Positions 1 through 8,252 of a stretch of DNA of 52,720 nt are shown piece after piece (the stretch's first letter is position 1; every line of letters begins with the position of its first letter). Source of the DNA: CAZTDD01 sp964612675 (GTDB lineage Bacteria > Hinthialibacterota > Hinthialibacteria > Hinthialibacterales > JAKPRU01); NCBI GenBank assembly GCA_964612675.1, contig CAZTDD010000035.1:1-52720 (forward strand), written 5' to 3'. The position numbers and the translations under genes are program-made. The notes beneath the pieces were generated by a model, which was not told where the DNA came from, searched no databases, and saw only the letters and a program-made list of their open reading frames with translations.

Positions 1-105
1 ACCCGCAATCTGGACGACTTATCCACCGCTCGCCCTCCAAGTTGCGGAATCGCTGTCGCTGACCAGCTTGACGAGATGATCGTGGTAGGGCAAGTTGGAA
101 AGTAG
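1..105 (+). CDS. possible 3' end of an ORF entering from the left edge
   Basis: Frame 1 is open from the first base to a TAG at 103-105, giving 34 residues that end in VGQVGK. No domain is recognisable in so short a piece. It lies on the same strand as the toxin-antitoxin pair that follows. It may be the tail of a real gene or a chance open frame. Confidence 0.25.
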   Translation, partial: TRNLDDLSTARPPSCGIAVADQLDEMIVVGQVGK

Positions 106-152
106 GAATTTCTGACTTGGTGATTGTGTGGGCAGCGAAGGATGATGGACTG

Positions 153-428
153 ATGTCTCAAACAAGACTGCGGAGCAAATCGCAAATCACGATTCCCAAG
201 GAGATCGTCAGACAGCTGAACCTTGCCGAAGGCGATGTTTTCGAAGTATCCGTGCGGAAAGGCGAAGTAATACTCTCGCCTCAAGCAGTGGTTCCGAAAG
301 ACGAGGCCTGGGTGCTTTCCGCCGAGGCGCGGGACTCGCTCAGACAGGGGTTGGCTGATATCAAGGAAGGGCGCACATTCGGACCGTTCACGGATGTTGA
401 CGAACTCATCGATTCCTTGGATTCCTGA
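153..428 (+). CDS. AbrB/MazE-family antitoxin
   Basis: A 91-aa protein with a SpoVT/AbrB swapped-hairpin DNA-binding domain at residues 3-45. The hallmark SKSQITIPKEIVRQL is followed by GDVFEVSVRKGEVIL. The acidic C-terminal tail (about 55-91) would wrap the toxin. I chose ATG 153 over an upstream TTG at 117 because GAAGGA at 137-142 is a well-spaced ribosome binding site. The stop codon overlaps the start of the next gene (TGATG), the usual arrangement of type II antitoxin and toxin. By family knowledge the complex would autoregulate the pair; I saw no operator. Confidence 0.85.
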   Translation: MSQTRLRSKSQITIPKEIVRQLNLAEGDVFEVSVRKGEVILSPQAVVPKDEAWVLSAEARDSLRQGLADIKEGRTFGPFTDVDELIDSLDS

Positions 429-676
429 TGGCGATACGCATAGAGTATTCTCGGGAGTTTAAGAAACAGTATCAAAAACTTCCCACTGACATCCGAGCAA
501 GAGCCACCAAGCAACTCCGGCTCCTTGTGGAGAATCCACGTCACCCGTCATTGAACTTGAAGAAGTTGAAAGGCAGTCAGGGTCTATGGCAGGGACGCAT
601 CACGAAATCCTATCGGTTCGTGTTCTTCATGGAAGGCGAAACGTGTTATCTCGTTTCTTTGTTTCATCACCGATAG
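428..676 (+). CDS. RelE/ParE-family toxin
   Basis: An 82-aa protein of the RelE/ParE superfamily. It has an N-terminal helical pair (EYSREFKKQYQKLP), a basic middle (LNLKKLKGSQGLWQGRI), and the C-terminal strand pattern YRFVFFMEGETCYLVSLFHHR. The R and H residues near the end fit a RelE-type ribosome-dependent mRNA endonuclease, but a ParE-like gyrase poison cannot be excluded by eye. It is translationally coupled to the AbrB-type antitoxin through a one-base overlap, so it should be expressed only with it. The length is normal and no truncation is visible. Confidence 0.8.
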   Translation: MAIRIEYSREFKKQYQKLPTDIRARATKQLRLLVENPRHPSLNLKKLKGSQGLWQGRITKSYRFVFFMEGETCYLVSLFHHR

Positions 677-856
677 GCGTCCAAATCTTCAAGAGAGCAT
701 GATCTTTCCGTTGTGCGGTCATCCCCGCCTCTTCTTGCCTCCAGACCCCTTCTACCACTACCATCGATTTGACTTCTCAGTTGTTGGTACTATGAGGAAC
801 CCCCGACCGAACTTCGTTTCGGGGAAAGAATACCGTTACTTTTATCGGGAAATCGA

Positions 857-2314
857 ATGACATCAGACTATGAAGTAGTAATCGGCCTGGAAATCCACAC
901 GGAACTCTGCACCAAACGGAAAGCCTTCTGCGGTTGTCCAAACGATTTCAACGTGCCACCAAACACAAATGTTTGCCCTACGTGTCTCGGTATGCCCGGG
1001 GCGCTGCCTGTGTTGAATCCGGAGATGCTGGAATTCGCGTTACGCGTATGCCTGGCTCTCCATACGGACATCAACCAGCGTTGCCACTTCGATCGGAAAC
1101 ATTATTTCTACCCGGACCTCCCGAAAGCTTATCAGATCAGCCAAAAATATAAGCAGATCGGCGTGAACGGGTACCTGATGGTCGAAGCGGAAGACGGAGG
1201 CGAAAAGAAAGTCCGCATCGCCGATGTTCATATGGAGGAAGATACCGGGACGTTGGCGCACGCCGAGGCATATGTGCGCAAAGGGACCAGCACAGTCAAC
1301 TACAACCGGTCCGGTGTACCTCTGCTGGAGATTGTGTCGGAACCGGATATGCGGTCGGTAAAGGAAGTGTCCAGTTACATGCGGCGGATGAGGGATCTCC
1401 TCGATTTCCTGGCGGTTTCGGACTGCCGGATGGAGGAGGGTAGTATCCGGTACGAAGCTTCGGTTTCACTTCGCCCATTCGGTCATCCAGAACTCGGCAC
1501 CCGTGTCGAGATCAAGAATCTCGGTTCGTTTCGCTCGGTTGAGCAGGCGGTGGAAGTGGAGATCAAGCGCCAACGTCGAACGTTGGAATCGGGCCAGAAA
1601 GTCCTCCAGGAGACCGTTTTATTTGACGAGGACAAAAAAGAGACCCGTCCGATGCGCAGTAAGGAATCCTCGTCGGATTATCGCTACTTCCCCGAGCCGG
1701 ATCTACCGCCCATCAATATCCCGGATGAGGAACTCGATCAAGTCCGTCGCAGCATGCCACCGCTTCGCGACAAAGTAATGAAGATGATGATCGAGGAACA
1801 CGGACTCACGGAATATGCCGCCGATGTGTTGACCGCCTCCCGCGCACTGGCGGACTTTTACCGGAGCGCCGTGCGGGCCGGTGGGAAAGACCTCGCCGTT
1901 CCGATCGCGAATTGGATTCAGAATACGGTGCTCGGTTACTTGAGCGAGGCCGGCATCGATATCACCGAATGTCCCGTCACCGCAGATGAACTGGCCGAAC
2001 TGGTGCAGCGGGTCGAGGACAAACGAATAACCGCCACCGTGGGGAAAGGATGCCTGCGCGAAGCTTTTTCAGCCAAAGGAAAGATCTTGGATCTTCTGGA
2101 CCGCCAGGGCGAGATGGTGAGTGACGATTCGCAGCTCACGGGATGGATCCAGCAGGTCTTGGATGAGAACCCCGACAAGATAGAGGCATACCATGGAGGC
2201 AAAACGAAAATGATCCAGTTCTTCATCGGACAGGTCATGCGCCTCTCGAAAGGCCAGGCCCAACCGCAAAAGGTGAAGGAACTCGTAGAATCCGAGCTGG
2301 AGAAAAGAAAATAA
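857..2314 (+). CDS. gatB: Asp-tRNA(Asn)/Glu-tRNA(Gln) amidotransferase subunit B
   Basis: The 485-aa GatB subunit of the cytoplasmic GatCAB complex. It phosphorylates the tRNA-bound Glu or Asp and passes ammonia to it, giving Gln-tRNA(Gln) or Asn-tRNA(Asn). The start EVVIGLEIHTEL is diagnostic. CGCPNDF and CPTCLGMPGALP supply the zinc cysteines, and NYNRSGVPLLEIVSEPDM and SSSDYRYFPEPDLPP are the kinase-domain signatures. The GatB/YqeY-like tail runs to SELEKRK. Length is typical. The stop shares one base with gatC, so gatB, gatC and gatA form one operon. There is no strong Shine-Dalgarno before the ATG. Confidence 0.97.
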   Translation: MTSDYEVVIGLEIHTELCTKRKAFCGCPNDFNVPPNTNVCPTCLGMPGALPVLNPEMLEFALRVCLALHTDINQRCHFDRKHYFYPDLPKAYQISQKYKQIGVNGYLMVEAEDGGEKKVRIADVHMEEDTGTLAHAEAYVRKGTSTVNYNRSGVPLLEIVSEPDMRSVKEVSSYMRRMRDLLDFLAVSDCRMEEGSIRYEASVSLRPFGHPELGTRVEIKNLGSFRSVEQAVEVEIKRQRRTLESGQKVLQETVLFDEDKKETRPMRSKESSSDYRYFPEPDLPPINIPDEELDQVRRSMPPLRDKVMKMMIEEHGLTEYAADVLTASRALADFYRSAVRAGGKDLAVPIANWIQNTVLGYLSEAGIDITECPVTADELAELVQRVEDKRITATVGKGCLREAFSAKGKILDLLDRQGEMVSDDSQLTGWIQQVLDENPDKIEAYHGGKTKMIQFFIGQVMRLSKGQAQPQKVKELVESELEKRK

Positions 2315-2631
2315 TGGTTGAAGAAAAGAAATCGGAACGGGTTGAGATCTCAATCGAACAGCTGCGGAGCATCGCGATGTTGTCGCGTCTCGAAGTCCCG
2401 GACGAACGACTCGAAGAGCTTCGATCCGATATGTTGGCCCTTCTGAACCATTTTAAACAGATTGAGGACCTCCCCACGGAGGGAGTCGAGCCGATGTCGC
2501 ATCCCCTGGAATTGACGAATGTCTTCCTGGAGGAGAATGTACGGTGTCCGGCTACCCCGGATGACCTGGTTCGAAACGCACTGGAGGTTGATACCGAGCG
2601 GCGGATCATCGTTCCCCGCGTCGTCGAGTAG
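2314..2631 (+). CDS. gatC: Asp-tRNA(Asn)/Glu-tRNA(Gln) amidotransferase subunit C
   Basis: The 105-aa GatC, the small belt subunit that holds GatA and GatB together. The family pattern is clear: EQLRSIAMLSRLEVPDERL, then the helix around LLNHFKQIEDLPTEGVEPMSHP, and a C-terminal RNALEVD...IIVPRVVE that covers the GatA-GatB interface. It starts on the last base of the gatB stop and lies 9 bp before gatA. About ten residues of charged extension precede the core compared with short homologues. The identification is secure. Confidence 0.93.
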   Translation: MVEEKKSERVEISIEQLRSIAMLSRLEVPDERLEELRSDMLALLNHFKQIEDLPTEGVEPMSHPLELTNVFLEENVRCPATPDDLVRNALEVDTERRIIVPRVVE

Positions 2632-2640
2632 GAGAGCACC

Positions 2641-4113
2641 ATGGTTGAGGATCTATGGAAGTACGGCGCGGAGGATCTCCACCGGATGTTTGTTGGAGGT
2701 GAAGTCTCGTGCCGGGAAATTACCGAAAGTCATTTGGACCGGATACGCAATGTCGAGCCGTCTTTGAACGCATTGGTGACGGTCTGTTCTAAAGAAGCAC
2801 TTGCCCAGGCGGAGGAGCAGGATAAACGTCGTCTGCAGGGGGAGCCGTTGGGACCTCTTGCGGGGGTTCCGATCAGCGTGAAAGACATCATATCGACCAA
2901 AGGCATTCGGACCACGTGCGGTTCCCGGATGTTGGCCGAGTATATTCCCGCGTATGATGCGACCACTGTCCAGAAGATTAAAGAAGCGGATGGAGTAATC
3001 ATCGGAAAGACGAATGTGGACGAATTCGGAATGGGCTCCTCGACAGAGAACTCTTATTTTGGCCCGACGCGGAATCCTTGGCGGCACGATTGTGTTTCCG
3101 GCGGATCGAGCGGGGGCTCGGCAGCGGGGGTTGTCGCAGGAGAGTCCCCGATTTCCCTGGCGGAAGATACCGGCGGTTCAATCCGTCAGCCTGCCGCCTA
3201 CTGCGGCTGTGTCGGTCTGAAACCGACGTATGGCCGGGTATCACGTTATGGAAACATCGCCTACGCGAGTTCATTCGATCAAATCGGCCCCATCGCACGG
3301 AAAACCCGTGAAGCCGCGCAGCTGCTCGAGATTATTGCCGGACGCGATCCTTTCGACTCCACGTCCGCCGACAAGCCGATTGAAAAATGGACGGAAGCCT
3401 GCGGTCAGGATGTGAAAGGACTGCGAGTGGGACTGTTGAGCGAGTATGTCTCCGATGACCTCCCCGAGGATATCAGGGCGGCGATCGGCAAGACCGTCGA
3501 TATCCTCGAAAAAGAGGGTGTGGAGATTACGGAAGTCAGTATTCCCGCCGCGTCGTACGGAGTTTCGATTTACTACATCATTACGATGAGTGAAGCGTCC
3601 TCGAATCTGGCGCGGTATGACAGCATCCTGCACGGTCATAAGACCGACGCGCAGGACGTGCTATCCCTCTACACTCGCTGCCGGGCGGATGGATTCGGGA
3701 AAGTTGTTCAAGAGCGCGTACTGATCGGGACGTATGCGTTATCGGCGGGTTTTTATGACGCGTGGTATCTGAAAGCAACGCGGGCACGGCGGCTGGTAAG
3801 CAACGAGTTCGCGCAGGCGTTCAAAAGCTGCGATGCGATCCTTGCGCCGGTTGCGCCTACTAAGGCGTTCCAAATCGGCGAGAAGATGGACGACCCGCTC
3901 GCGATGTATCTCATTGATATCTACACAACGGTGATCAATGTCGTTGGAATCCCCGGTTTGGCTTTGCCCATGAGTTTCAGCGAGGGATTACCTGTGAGCA
4001 TTCAGCTGGTCGCTGAGCCGTTCAACGAGACCGTGTTGTTCAAACTCGGTGCGTTTCTCGAAACTCAAACCGACATCCCTCGGCTATGGGATGGTTCGGA
4101 TCAATGTCGTTAA
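2641..4113 (+). CDS. gatA: Asp-tRNA(Asn)/Glu-tRNA(Gln) amidotransferase subunit A
   Basis: The 490-aa amidase-signature glutaminase that releases ammonia from glutamine for transfer through GatB. The Ser-cisSer-Lys triad is visible as Lys81 (PISVKDIIS), Ser156 (SGGSSGGS) and Ser180 (DTGGSIRQP). The segment AEDTGGS replaces the commoner GSDTGGS without touching catalytic positions. The C-terminus (GIPGLALPM...GLPVSIQLVA) is typical. It is the third gene of gatBCA, with GAGAG just before the ATG. A perfect palindromic repeat follows the stop at 4139-4210 and probably ends the transcript. Confidence 0.97.
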   Translation: MVEDLWKYGAEDLHRMFVGGEVSCREITESHLDRIRNVEPSLNALVTVCSKEALAQAEEQDKRRLQGEPLGPLAGVPISVKDIISTKGIRTTCGSRMLAEYIPAYDATTVQKIKEADGVIIGKTNVDEFGMGSSTENSYFGPTRNPWRHDCVSGGSSGGSAAGVVAGESPISLAEDTGGSIRQPAAYCGCVGLKPTYGRVSRYGNIAYASSFDQIGPIARKTREAAQLLEIIAGRDPFDSTSADKPIEKWTEACGQDVKGLRVGLLSEYVSDDLPEDIRAAIGKTVDILEKEGVEITEVSIPAASYGVSIYYIITMSEASSNLARYDSILHGHKTDAQDVLSLYTRCRADGFGKVVQERVLIGTYALSAGFYDAWYLKATRARRLVSNEFAQAFKSCDAILAPVAPTKAFQIGEKMDDPLAMYLIDIYTTVINVVGIPGLALPMSFSEGLPVSIQLVAEPFNETVLFKLGAFLETQTDIPRLWDGSDQCR

Positions 4114-4138
4114 GCTAAGCCGTTCGCAAGAAAATGTC

Positions 4139-4210
4139 GGGAGGGCGAATCTCCTGATGAGCCTCTTTCTGTTTTCGGTATCAACGGCTCATCAGGAGAT
4201 TCGCCCTCCC
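4139..4210. repeat. palindromic repeat, 25-bp perfect arms
   Basis: Left arm 4139-4163 begins GGGAGGGCGAATCTCC. The right arm 4186-4210 is its exact reverse complement, with a 22-nt loop between. A second member of the same family is at 10601-10670 and shares the arm core and loop letters (ATACCGAA when read on the minus strand). It can fold as an RNA and may also terminate gatBCA, although no U-tract follows. Confidence 0.85.
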
Positions 4211-4289
4211 ACGAAAACCCCAACGGTCCTTAAGTCAATGACATCAGGGCTCCAGCGAGGCGGAATAGTCGACGAGACTGGATGAATCG

Positions 4290-4781
4290 ATGAGCGATGC
4301 GAAACGACTCAATGTAGTGCCCATTGGTGTGATCCATTCGCCCTTCGCCGAGCCGAAAGGCACTCCAATCCAGCCCTCGTACGCTCGGGAAGCGGAAGGG
4401 ACCGTCGAGGTTTATTCTCCTTATCGGGAGGCGTTGGCCGATCTGGAGCCGTTCGATCGGATTTGGCTGCTGTACTGGTTTGACCGGGCGGGGCCGTTTC
4501 GGCCTCAGGTTGTCCCATTCCGCGACGTTGTATCGAGGGGTCTTTTTTCGACCCGGGCACCGTGCCGTCCGAATCGAATCGGTCTTTCCAGCGTTCGTCT
4601 ATTGTCCGTGGATATCGAGAACGGGGTCCTCCGCATCGGAGACGTCGATATTCTGGACGAAACCCCTCTTCTGGATATTAAGCCTTATGTTCCTACCTTT
4701 GATGCATACCCTTCTTCGGCAGCGGGTTGGCTGGATGGGCAGGGAAGTTCGCGTGAAGCGGCTGACGATCGGTTTGAGTGA
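4290..4781 (+). CDS. TsaA/TrmO-family tRNA m6t6A37 methyltransferase-like protein
   Basis: A 163-aa UPF0066/TsaA beta-barrel protein. The pattern VVPIGVIHSPF, then FDRIWLLYWFDRAG, then RGLFSTRAPCRPNRIGLSSVRL, then DETPLLDIKPYVP matches TrmO, which methylates N6 of t6A37 in tRNA-Thr using SAM. The C-terminal ASCH-like extension of E. coli TrmO is absent, as in many short homologues. A second, more divergent family member lies at 50076-50690. The gene stands alone after the gatBCA palindrome. The substrate is inferred from the family; some members act in metal or thioether pathways. Confidence 0.8.
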   Translation: MSDAKRLNVVPIGVIHSPFAEPKGTPIQPSYAREAEGTVEVYSPYREALADLEPFDRIWLLYWFDRAGPFRPQVVPFRDVVSRGLFSTRAPCRPNRIGLSSVRLLSVDIENGVLRIGDVDILDETPLLDIKPYVPTFDAYPSSAAGWLDGQGSSREAADDRFE

Positions 4782-4836
4782 GCTGAGACTGGATCCTTTG
4801 CCAGCCTGTCTCTCCCAGGGAAATGAACATAGGAGA

Positions 4837-5088
4837 TCATTTCAGCTCCAGGCACAGTTCAATTGGCTCCTTCAGTGGTTCAATCTTCTTGACGAGGAAC
4901 CCGGTGCCGCCGAATCTGCGAAATCCCTCTTCAATACCATTCGCGTATGTTTCGTGGATTTCAACGACTTGTGAATTGAAAACCAAGGCGAACTTGTGCG
5001 GATATCGGTCATAAAGTTGCGCTCGACTGTCCTCGAAGCAACGTGTACTCTCGATTAAGTCGAAGGCTTCTCTACAGGTTCGAGACAT
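4837..5088 (-). CDS. small hypothetical protein (DUF5678-like)
   Basis: An 83-aa protein in which a helical start is followed by LYDRYPHKFALVFNSQVVEIHETYANGIEEGFRRFG and a final strand ending in LCLELK. The layout (Tyr-Lys/His before a strand, then a helix that would deliver a phased strand) resembles DUF5678 proteins, which are usually orphan or toxin-antitoxin associated. ATG 5088 has GGGGAAGA just upstream; a GTG one codon earlier is possible. It lies convergent to the TrmO-like gene and divergent from flagellin 1. I have no functional assignment beyond this resemblance. Confidence 0.5.
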   Translation of the reverse strand: MSRTCREAFDLIESTRCFEDSRAQLYDRYPHKFALVFNSQVVEIHETYANGIEEGFRRFGGTGFLVKKIEPLKEPIELCLELK

Positions 5089-5221
5089 CACTCTTCCCCG
5101 GACGGGACTTTTTCCGATTTGTTACATAGACTATCCCTGATCCAATAATACCGCTGCTTTCTTCGCTCAGGAAGCCCTAACCGCCTGGCCAGGCGGATGG
5201 AAAAAAAATCTCCCCAAACGC

Positions 5222-5248
5222 TAAAGTCCGTCTCCCAGAGGCCGAAAC
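5222..5248 (+). promoter_or_regulatory. sigma-28 (FliA)-type promoter of flagellin 1
   Basis: TAAAGTCC at 5222-5229, exactly 11 nt, then GCCGAAAC at 5241-5248. The established FliA consensus is TAAAGTTT-N11-GCCGATAA, so both halves and the spacing match well. It points at the 860-aa flagellin 293 bp downstream, which is the expected class of late flagellar gene. Confidence 0.75.
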
Positions 5249-5497
5249 CTAGTGGCGAGCCTACTACAGCACCCACCCAGACAACCGGGCTTACCAATCC
5301 GAGCACCCACTCAGAGTAACCGTTACCGGTTGTCGGTTTATACGCCAAGCACCCAAGATACTCCGTGATCTTTTTTCCCTGAGAGATCCGGTTTCCGAGA
5401 ATACTCGGATGTGACAGGACGTCGCCCGGATCTTCTGCACTCGATGCACCCAACGATGTACCTCCATCATGGAGGCCAAAACCCTCTGAAGTAAGTA

Positions 5498-5515
5498 GCC
5501 GACACGGATGTTGGC
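5498..5515 (+). promoter_or_regulatory. leader hairpin with ACGGAT loop, candidate CsrA site (flagellin 1)
   Basis: GCCGAC (5498-5503), loop ACGGAT (5504-5509), GTTGGC (5510-5515). The six-pair stem includes one G-U pair. CsrA is known to bind GGA in the loop of a short hairpin, often before a ribosome binding site. Here the site lies 26 nt before the ATG, and the ribosome binding site AGGGAGGA (5526-5533) offers a second GGA. Flagellin 2 has the same loop on the same stem with its two arms exchanged. Confidence 0.6.
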
Positions 5516-5541
5516 GGAAAGTATCAGGGAGGATACGACCC

Positions 5542-8124
5542 ATGAGTCTCACACGAATCAATAACAATATCGGCGCGGTTTCGGCCACACGGAACCTCAA
5601 TGCGGTGGGACGCAAACTCCAGAAAAATATCGAGCGTCTCTCCAGCGGCCTACGGATCAATCGCGCTGCAGATGACGCGGCTGGTTTGACCATCCGCGAA
5701 CGCCTTCGTGTGCAAATCCGAGGCGTGAATCAAGCTATTCTCAACTCCCAGAACGGCATCAGCATGTCGAACACGGCGGAAGCCGCTCTCGACCAGCTCG
5801 TTCTGGGCCTTCAGCGAATTCGTGAACTGGCGATCGCCGCAGGTAATACGGGCAGCAATGATTACCGAGCCATTCAGGCGATCCAGGACGAGGTGTTCCA
5901 ACAGATCGACGAAGTCAATCGAATCGCTGAAACCTCACAATTTGGGACCCGAGTTCTGTTCAATGGCGATAACGCGAATGCATCAAACATTCGCCAAGGA
6001 CAGGATCCCATTGGAGTGGAAATCTCCGATGATCCGAACGCATCAAACCTTCGTTCGGGGACATCGATTTTGAACATTGTCCGGACCGAGGCCGGGCGAA
6101 CGACATTATTGCCCGCCGAGAAACGCGGAGATCAACAGATTTTCGCGACCGGACTGCGGGATTCCACCGATATCGCCGTTTCCTCGATTCAGATGTTCGA
6201 GACAGGCGGGGGAATCGCCGATTCCACAGATCTGGTTGCCGGAAGCACGATGGGCGATGTCAGCCTGGGAGACGCCGCGACCGTACAGCGGGGATTCCTG
6301 CTGGCAGCCAGCGACCGAATCTCTTTTCAGGGTGTGTTGTCGGATGGGAAGACCAGCTTTGCCGGTTCGCTCTCCGTCGACGCAGCAACCACCTGGGCGG
6401 ATCTGTCGACGAGTATTCAGAGCTCCATCGACGCAGCCGAAAGTGCTTTGTACGGTGGCGGAACAATACCGTCGGACTTTGTCCAGACCCGTGTATTCTT
6501 CACAGACGTCTCTGTAAGCGGAGCCACGGCGACGGATTCCGGCGGTCGACTCTTCTTTGCCAGTAGCAGCGATAGCACAGCGGCTGCGAACGACAAAGCG
6601 GCCCCGTCGGCTTTCGACATCGATTTCACGGTCATCGATGGCGGCACATCTGCGTTCAGTCAACAGTTCGGTGCGACCCGCGATCTTGTGAACGGATCGA
6701 ACATTGGGGGGCAGGTGGGGAATACCGTAAATTCCATCACCGGATCGACGTTCGATACAGGCAATTTCAACATTGCCGTGACCGACGTCGTCCGTCCGGC
6801 CCGCCAGGAGTCCGAAAGTAACCTGAAGATGCAGGACCGGACGGGCTCGATCCTTGATCGGAACACATCGCTGGCGTCGGCGGGACTCAACGGAACTTTC
6901 GCCAATGGTGTCTATACACAGTATTTCACCCTGACCACGGGAGATACCATCACAATTGAAGGCACCAACGCGGATGGAACAACGTTCTCAAGCGTACTGA
7001 CCTACGACAACACCGTTGCCGACGATAGCACGATTGACGGAGCCGTGCGCACCGTTTCCGGAATCATCGCCGAGATGAATTGGCGGGATTATTCGAGCGC
7101 ATTCGGTTCGAAATCCGCCGGCGATCAGTGGGGATTTCGCAATGGTCGGTTCACCTATACCGGCTCCGGGACCTTCAAACTGATCGACGACGAAGCGATT
7201 GAGTCCGAGTCGAGTTTTCTAATCCGTATCAATGACGAAACAGGTGCGGATCTTCAGGCTACAATCAATGACAGGGCGGAGTTGAAGATCGCCGGGACCG
7301 AGGAACAGGCGACCATCCAGACTGCCGGAGGTCCGCGGCAGAGAGTCAAGGTGGGAGATTTCGTCGTTCTGGAAGCGCCCACCCCAACGGTCTTCGGCGA
7401 GACTCCTCAGCGAGTTCAGCTGCGCGTCGGCGGAGGGGATCGTCAAGGCGACTACACAACCAGCATATTCCAAGCCGGAACCGATGTGTTGGAAGTGGAG
7501 GCGAAGGAGTTTGTCGGCAGTCTCAATAGCGGCGCAGAAGTCACGTTCCAGAACGGAGACACGGATGTGTTCTTTGTGAGTGGGACCTCGGAAGGCGTCG
7601 CGGAGACTTTGATGCTGGATTTCGATATCCACTTGGACGTGACCGGACCACCGTCGGACGGCAGCCCGAACACCGGCTTGGCTGTCCTGATTTCGACGAT
7701 CAGCAAAAACCTGAACTTCCAGGTTGGTGCGTTCGCCGGACAAGACCTGCAGCTGAATATGCCGGATCTCCGGGCGGACAATCTTGGCTTCGGACGTGGC
7801 AGTGGCCGGACGGTCGACATCATCGACGTCAGTACAGTCTCTGGTGTGAACGATGCGCTGGAGATCGTCGATGAGGCACTCGACCAGATCAGTCGTGCAC
7901 GAGCCACCCTGGGTGCGTTCGTCAACCGCCTGGAGTCGACGATTAGCAACTTATCGGTCAGTTCCGAGAATCTGACCGCTTCCGAGTCTCGTCTCAGCGA
8001 TGCGGACATCGCCTCGGAGACGACAAGTTTCACCCTTCACCAGGTGCTATTCCAGGCAGGCACGAGTGTGTTGGCGCAAGCCAACTTCCTACCGCAGGGA
8101 CTCTTGTCGTTGCTTCAAGGATAG
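5542..8124 (+). CDS. giant flagellin 1
   Basis: An 860-aa flagellin, the filament subunit exported by the flagellar type III apparatus. N-terminal D0/D1 (about 1-165) begins SLTRINNNIGAVSATRNL and contains IERLSSGLRINRAADDAAG. C-terminal D1/D0 (about 775-860) contains SRLSDADIASE and ends VLAQANFLPQGLLSLLQG. Between them lie about 600 residues of beta-rich, Thr/Ser/Gly-rich variable domain, against roughly 100-300 in common flagellins. The segment FQGVLSDGKTSFAGSLSV is shared with flagellin 2. Start ATG 5542 has AGGGAGGA 8 nt before it. Transcription is probably FliA-dependent, and translation may be under leader control. A hairpin at 8137-8173 follows the stop. Confidence 0.96.
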   Translation: MSLTRINNNIGAVSATRNLNAVGRKLQKNIERLSSGLRINRAADDAAGLTIRERLRVQIRGVNQAILNSQNGISMSNTAEAALDQLVLGLQRIRELAIAAGNTGSNDYRAIQAIQDEVFQQIDEVNRIAETSQFGTRVLFNGDNANASNIRQGQDPIGVEISDDPNASNLRSGTSILNIVRTEAGRTTLLPAEKRGDQQIFATGLRDSTDIAVSSIQMFETGGGIADSTDLVAGSTMGDVSLGDAATVQRGFLLAASDRISFQGVLSDGKTSFAGSLSVDAATTWADLSTSIQSSIDAAESALYGGGTIPSDFVQTRVFFTDVSVSGATATDSGGRLFFASSSDSTAAANDKAAPSAFDIDFTVIDGGTSAFSQQFGATRDLVNGSNIGGQVGNTVNSITGSTFDTGNFNIAVTDVVRPARQESESNLKMQDRTGSILDRNTSLASAGLNGTFANGVYTQYFTLTTGDTITIEGTNADGTTFSSVLTYDNTVADDSTIDGAVRTVSGIIAEMNWRDYSSAFGSKSAGDQWGFRNGRFTYTGSGTFKLIDDEAIESESSFLIRINDETGADLQATINDRAELKIAGTEEQATIQTAGGPRQRVKVGDFVVLEAPTPTVFGETPQRVQLRVGGGDRQGDYTTSIFQAGTDVLEVEAKEFVGSLNSGAEVTFQNGDTDVFFVSGTSEGVAETLMLDFDIHLDVTGPPSDGSPNTGLAVLISTISKNLNFQVGAFAGQDLQLNMPDLRADNLGFGRGSGRTVDIIDVSTVSGVNDALEIVDEALDQISRARATLGAFVNRLESTISNLSVSSENLTASESRLSDADIASETTSFTLHQVLFQAGTSVLAQANFLPQGLLSLLQG

Positions 8125-8136
8125 GCACGCGAGCAC

Positions 8137-8173
8137 GGCCGGGCGGAGCGATGGGCTTCGCTCCGCCTTGGCC
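8137..8173 (+). terminator. hairpin after flagellin 1
   Basis: GGCC plus GGGCGGAGCG (8137-8150) pairs with CGCTCCGCC and GGCC (8159-8173) around a loop at 8151-8158. It lies 13 bp after the stop. It is followed by AAAAATAA rather than a U-tract, so it may protect the 3' end as much as terminate. Confidence 0.5.
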
Positions 8174-8252
8174 AAAAATAACCATTCTGATTCTGTTCGA
8201 CCTAAAGGGCTTAGCAAGGGAAAAACTATCTCTAATGGAAGGGTACTGTCTA

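Larger units (their letters stand above)
5089..5541 (+). promoter_or_regulatory. flagellin 1 upstream region and 5' leader
   Basis: About 450 bp without a gene. It holds a 16-bp palindrome (5181-5196, CCGCCTGGCCAGGCGG), a sigma-28-type promoter (5222-5248), the sequence TACAGCACCCA (5265-5275) that recurs three more times before flagellin 2, a hairpin CCTCCA-TCA-TGGAGG (5461-5475), the GGA-loop hairpin (5498-5515) and the ribosome binding site. A start near 5256 would give a leader of about 285 nt, unusually long for a flagellin mRNA. Confidence 0.6.

Noticed and set aside
5089..5693. 201-aa minus-strand frame over the flagellin 1 start
   Set aside because: It is antisense to the conserved flagellin N-terminus and its promoter region and has no natural composition.
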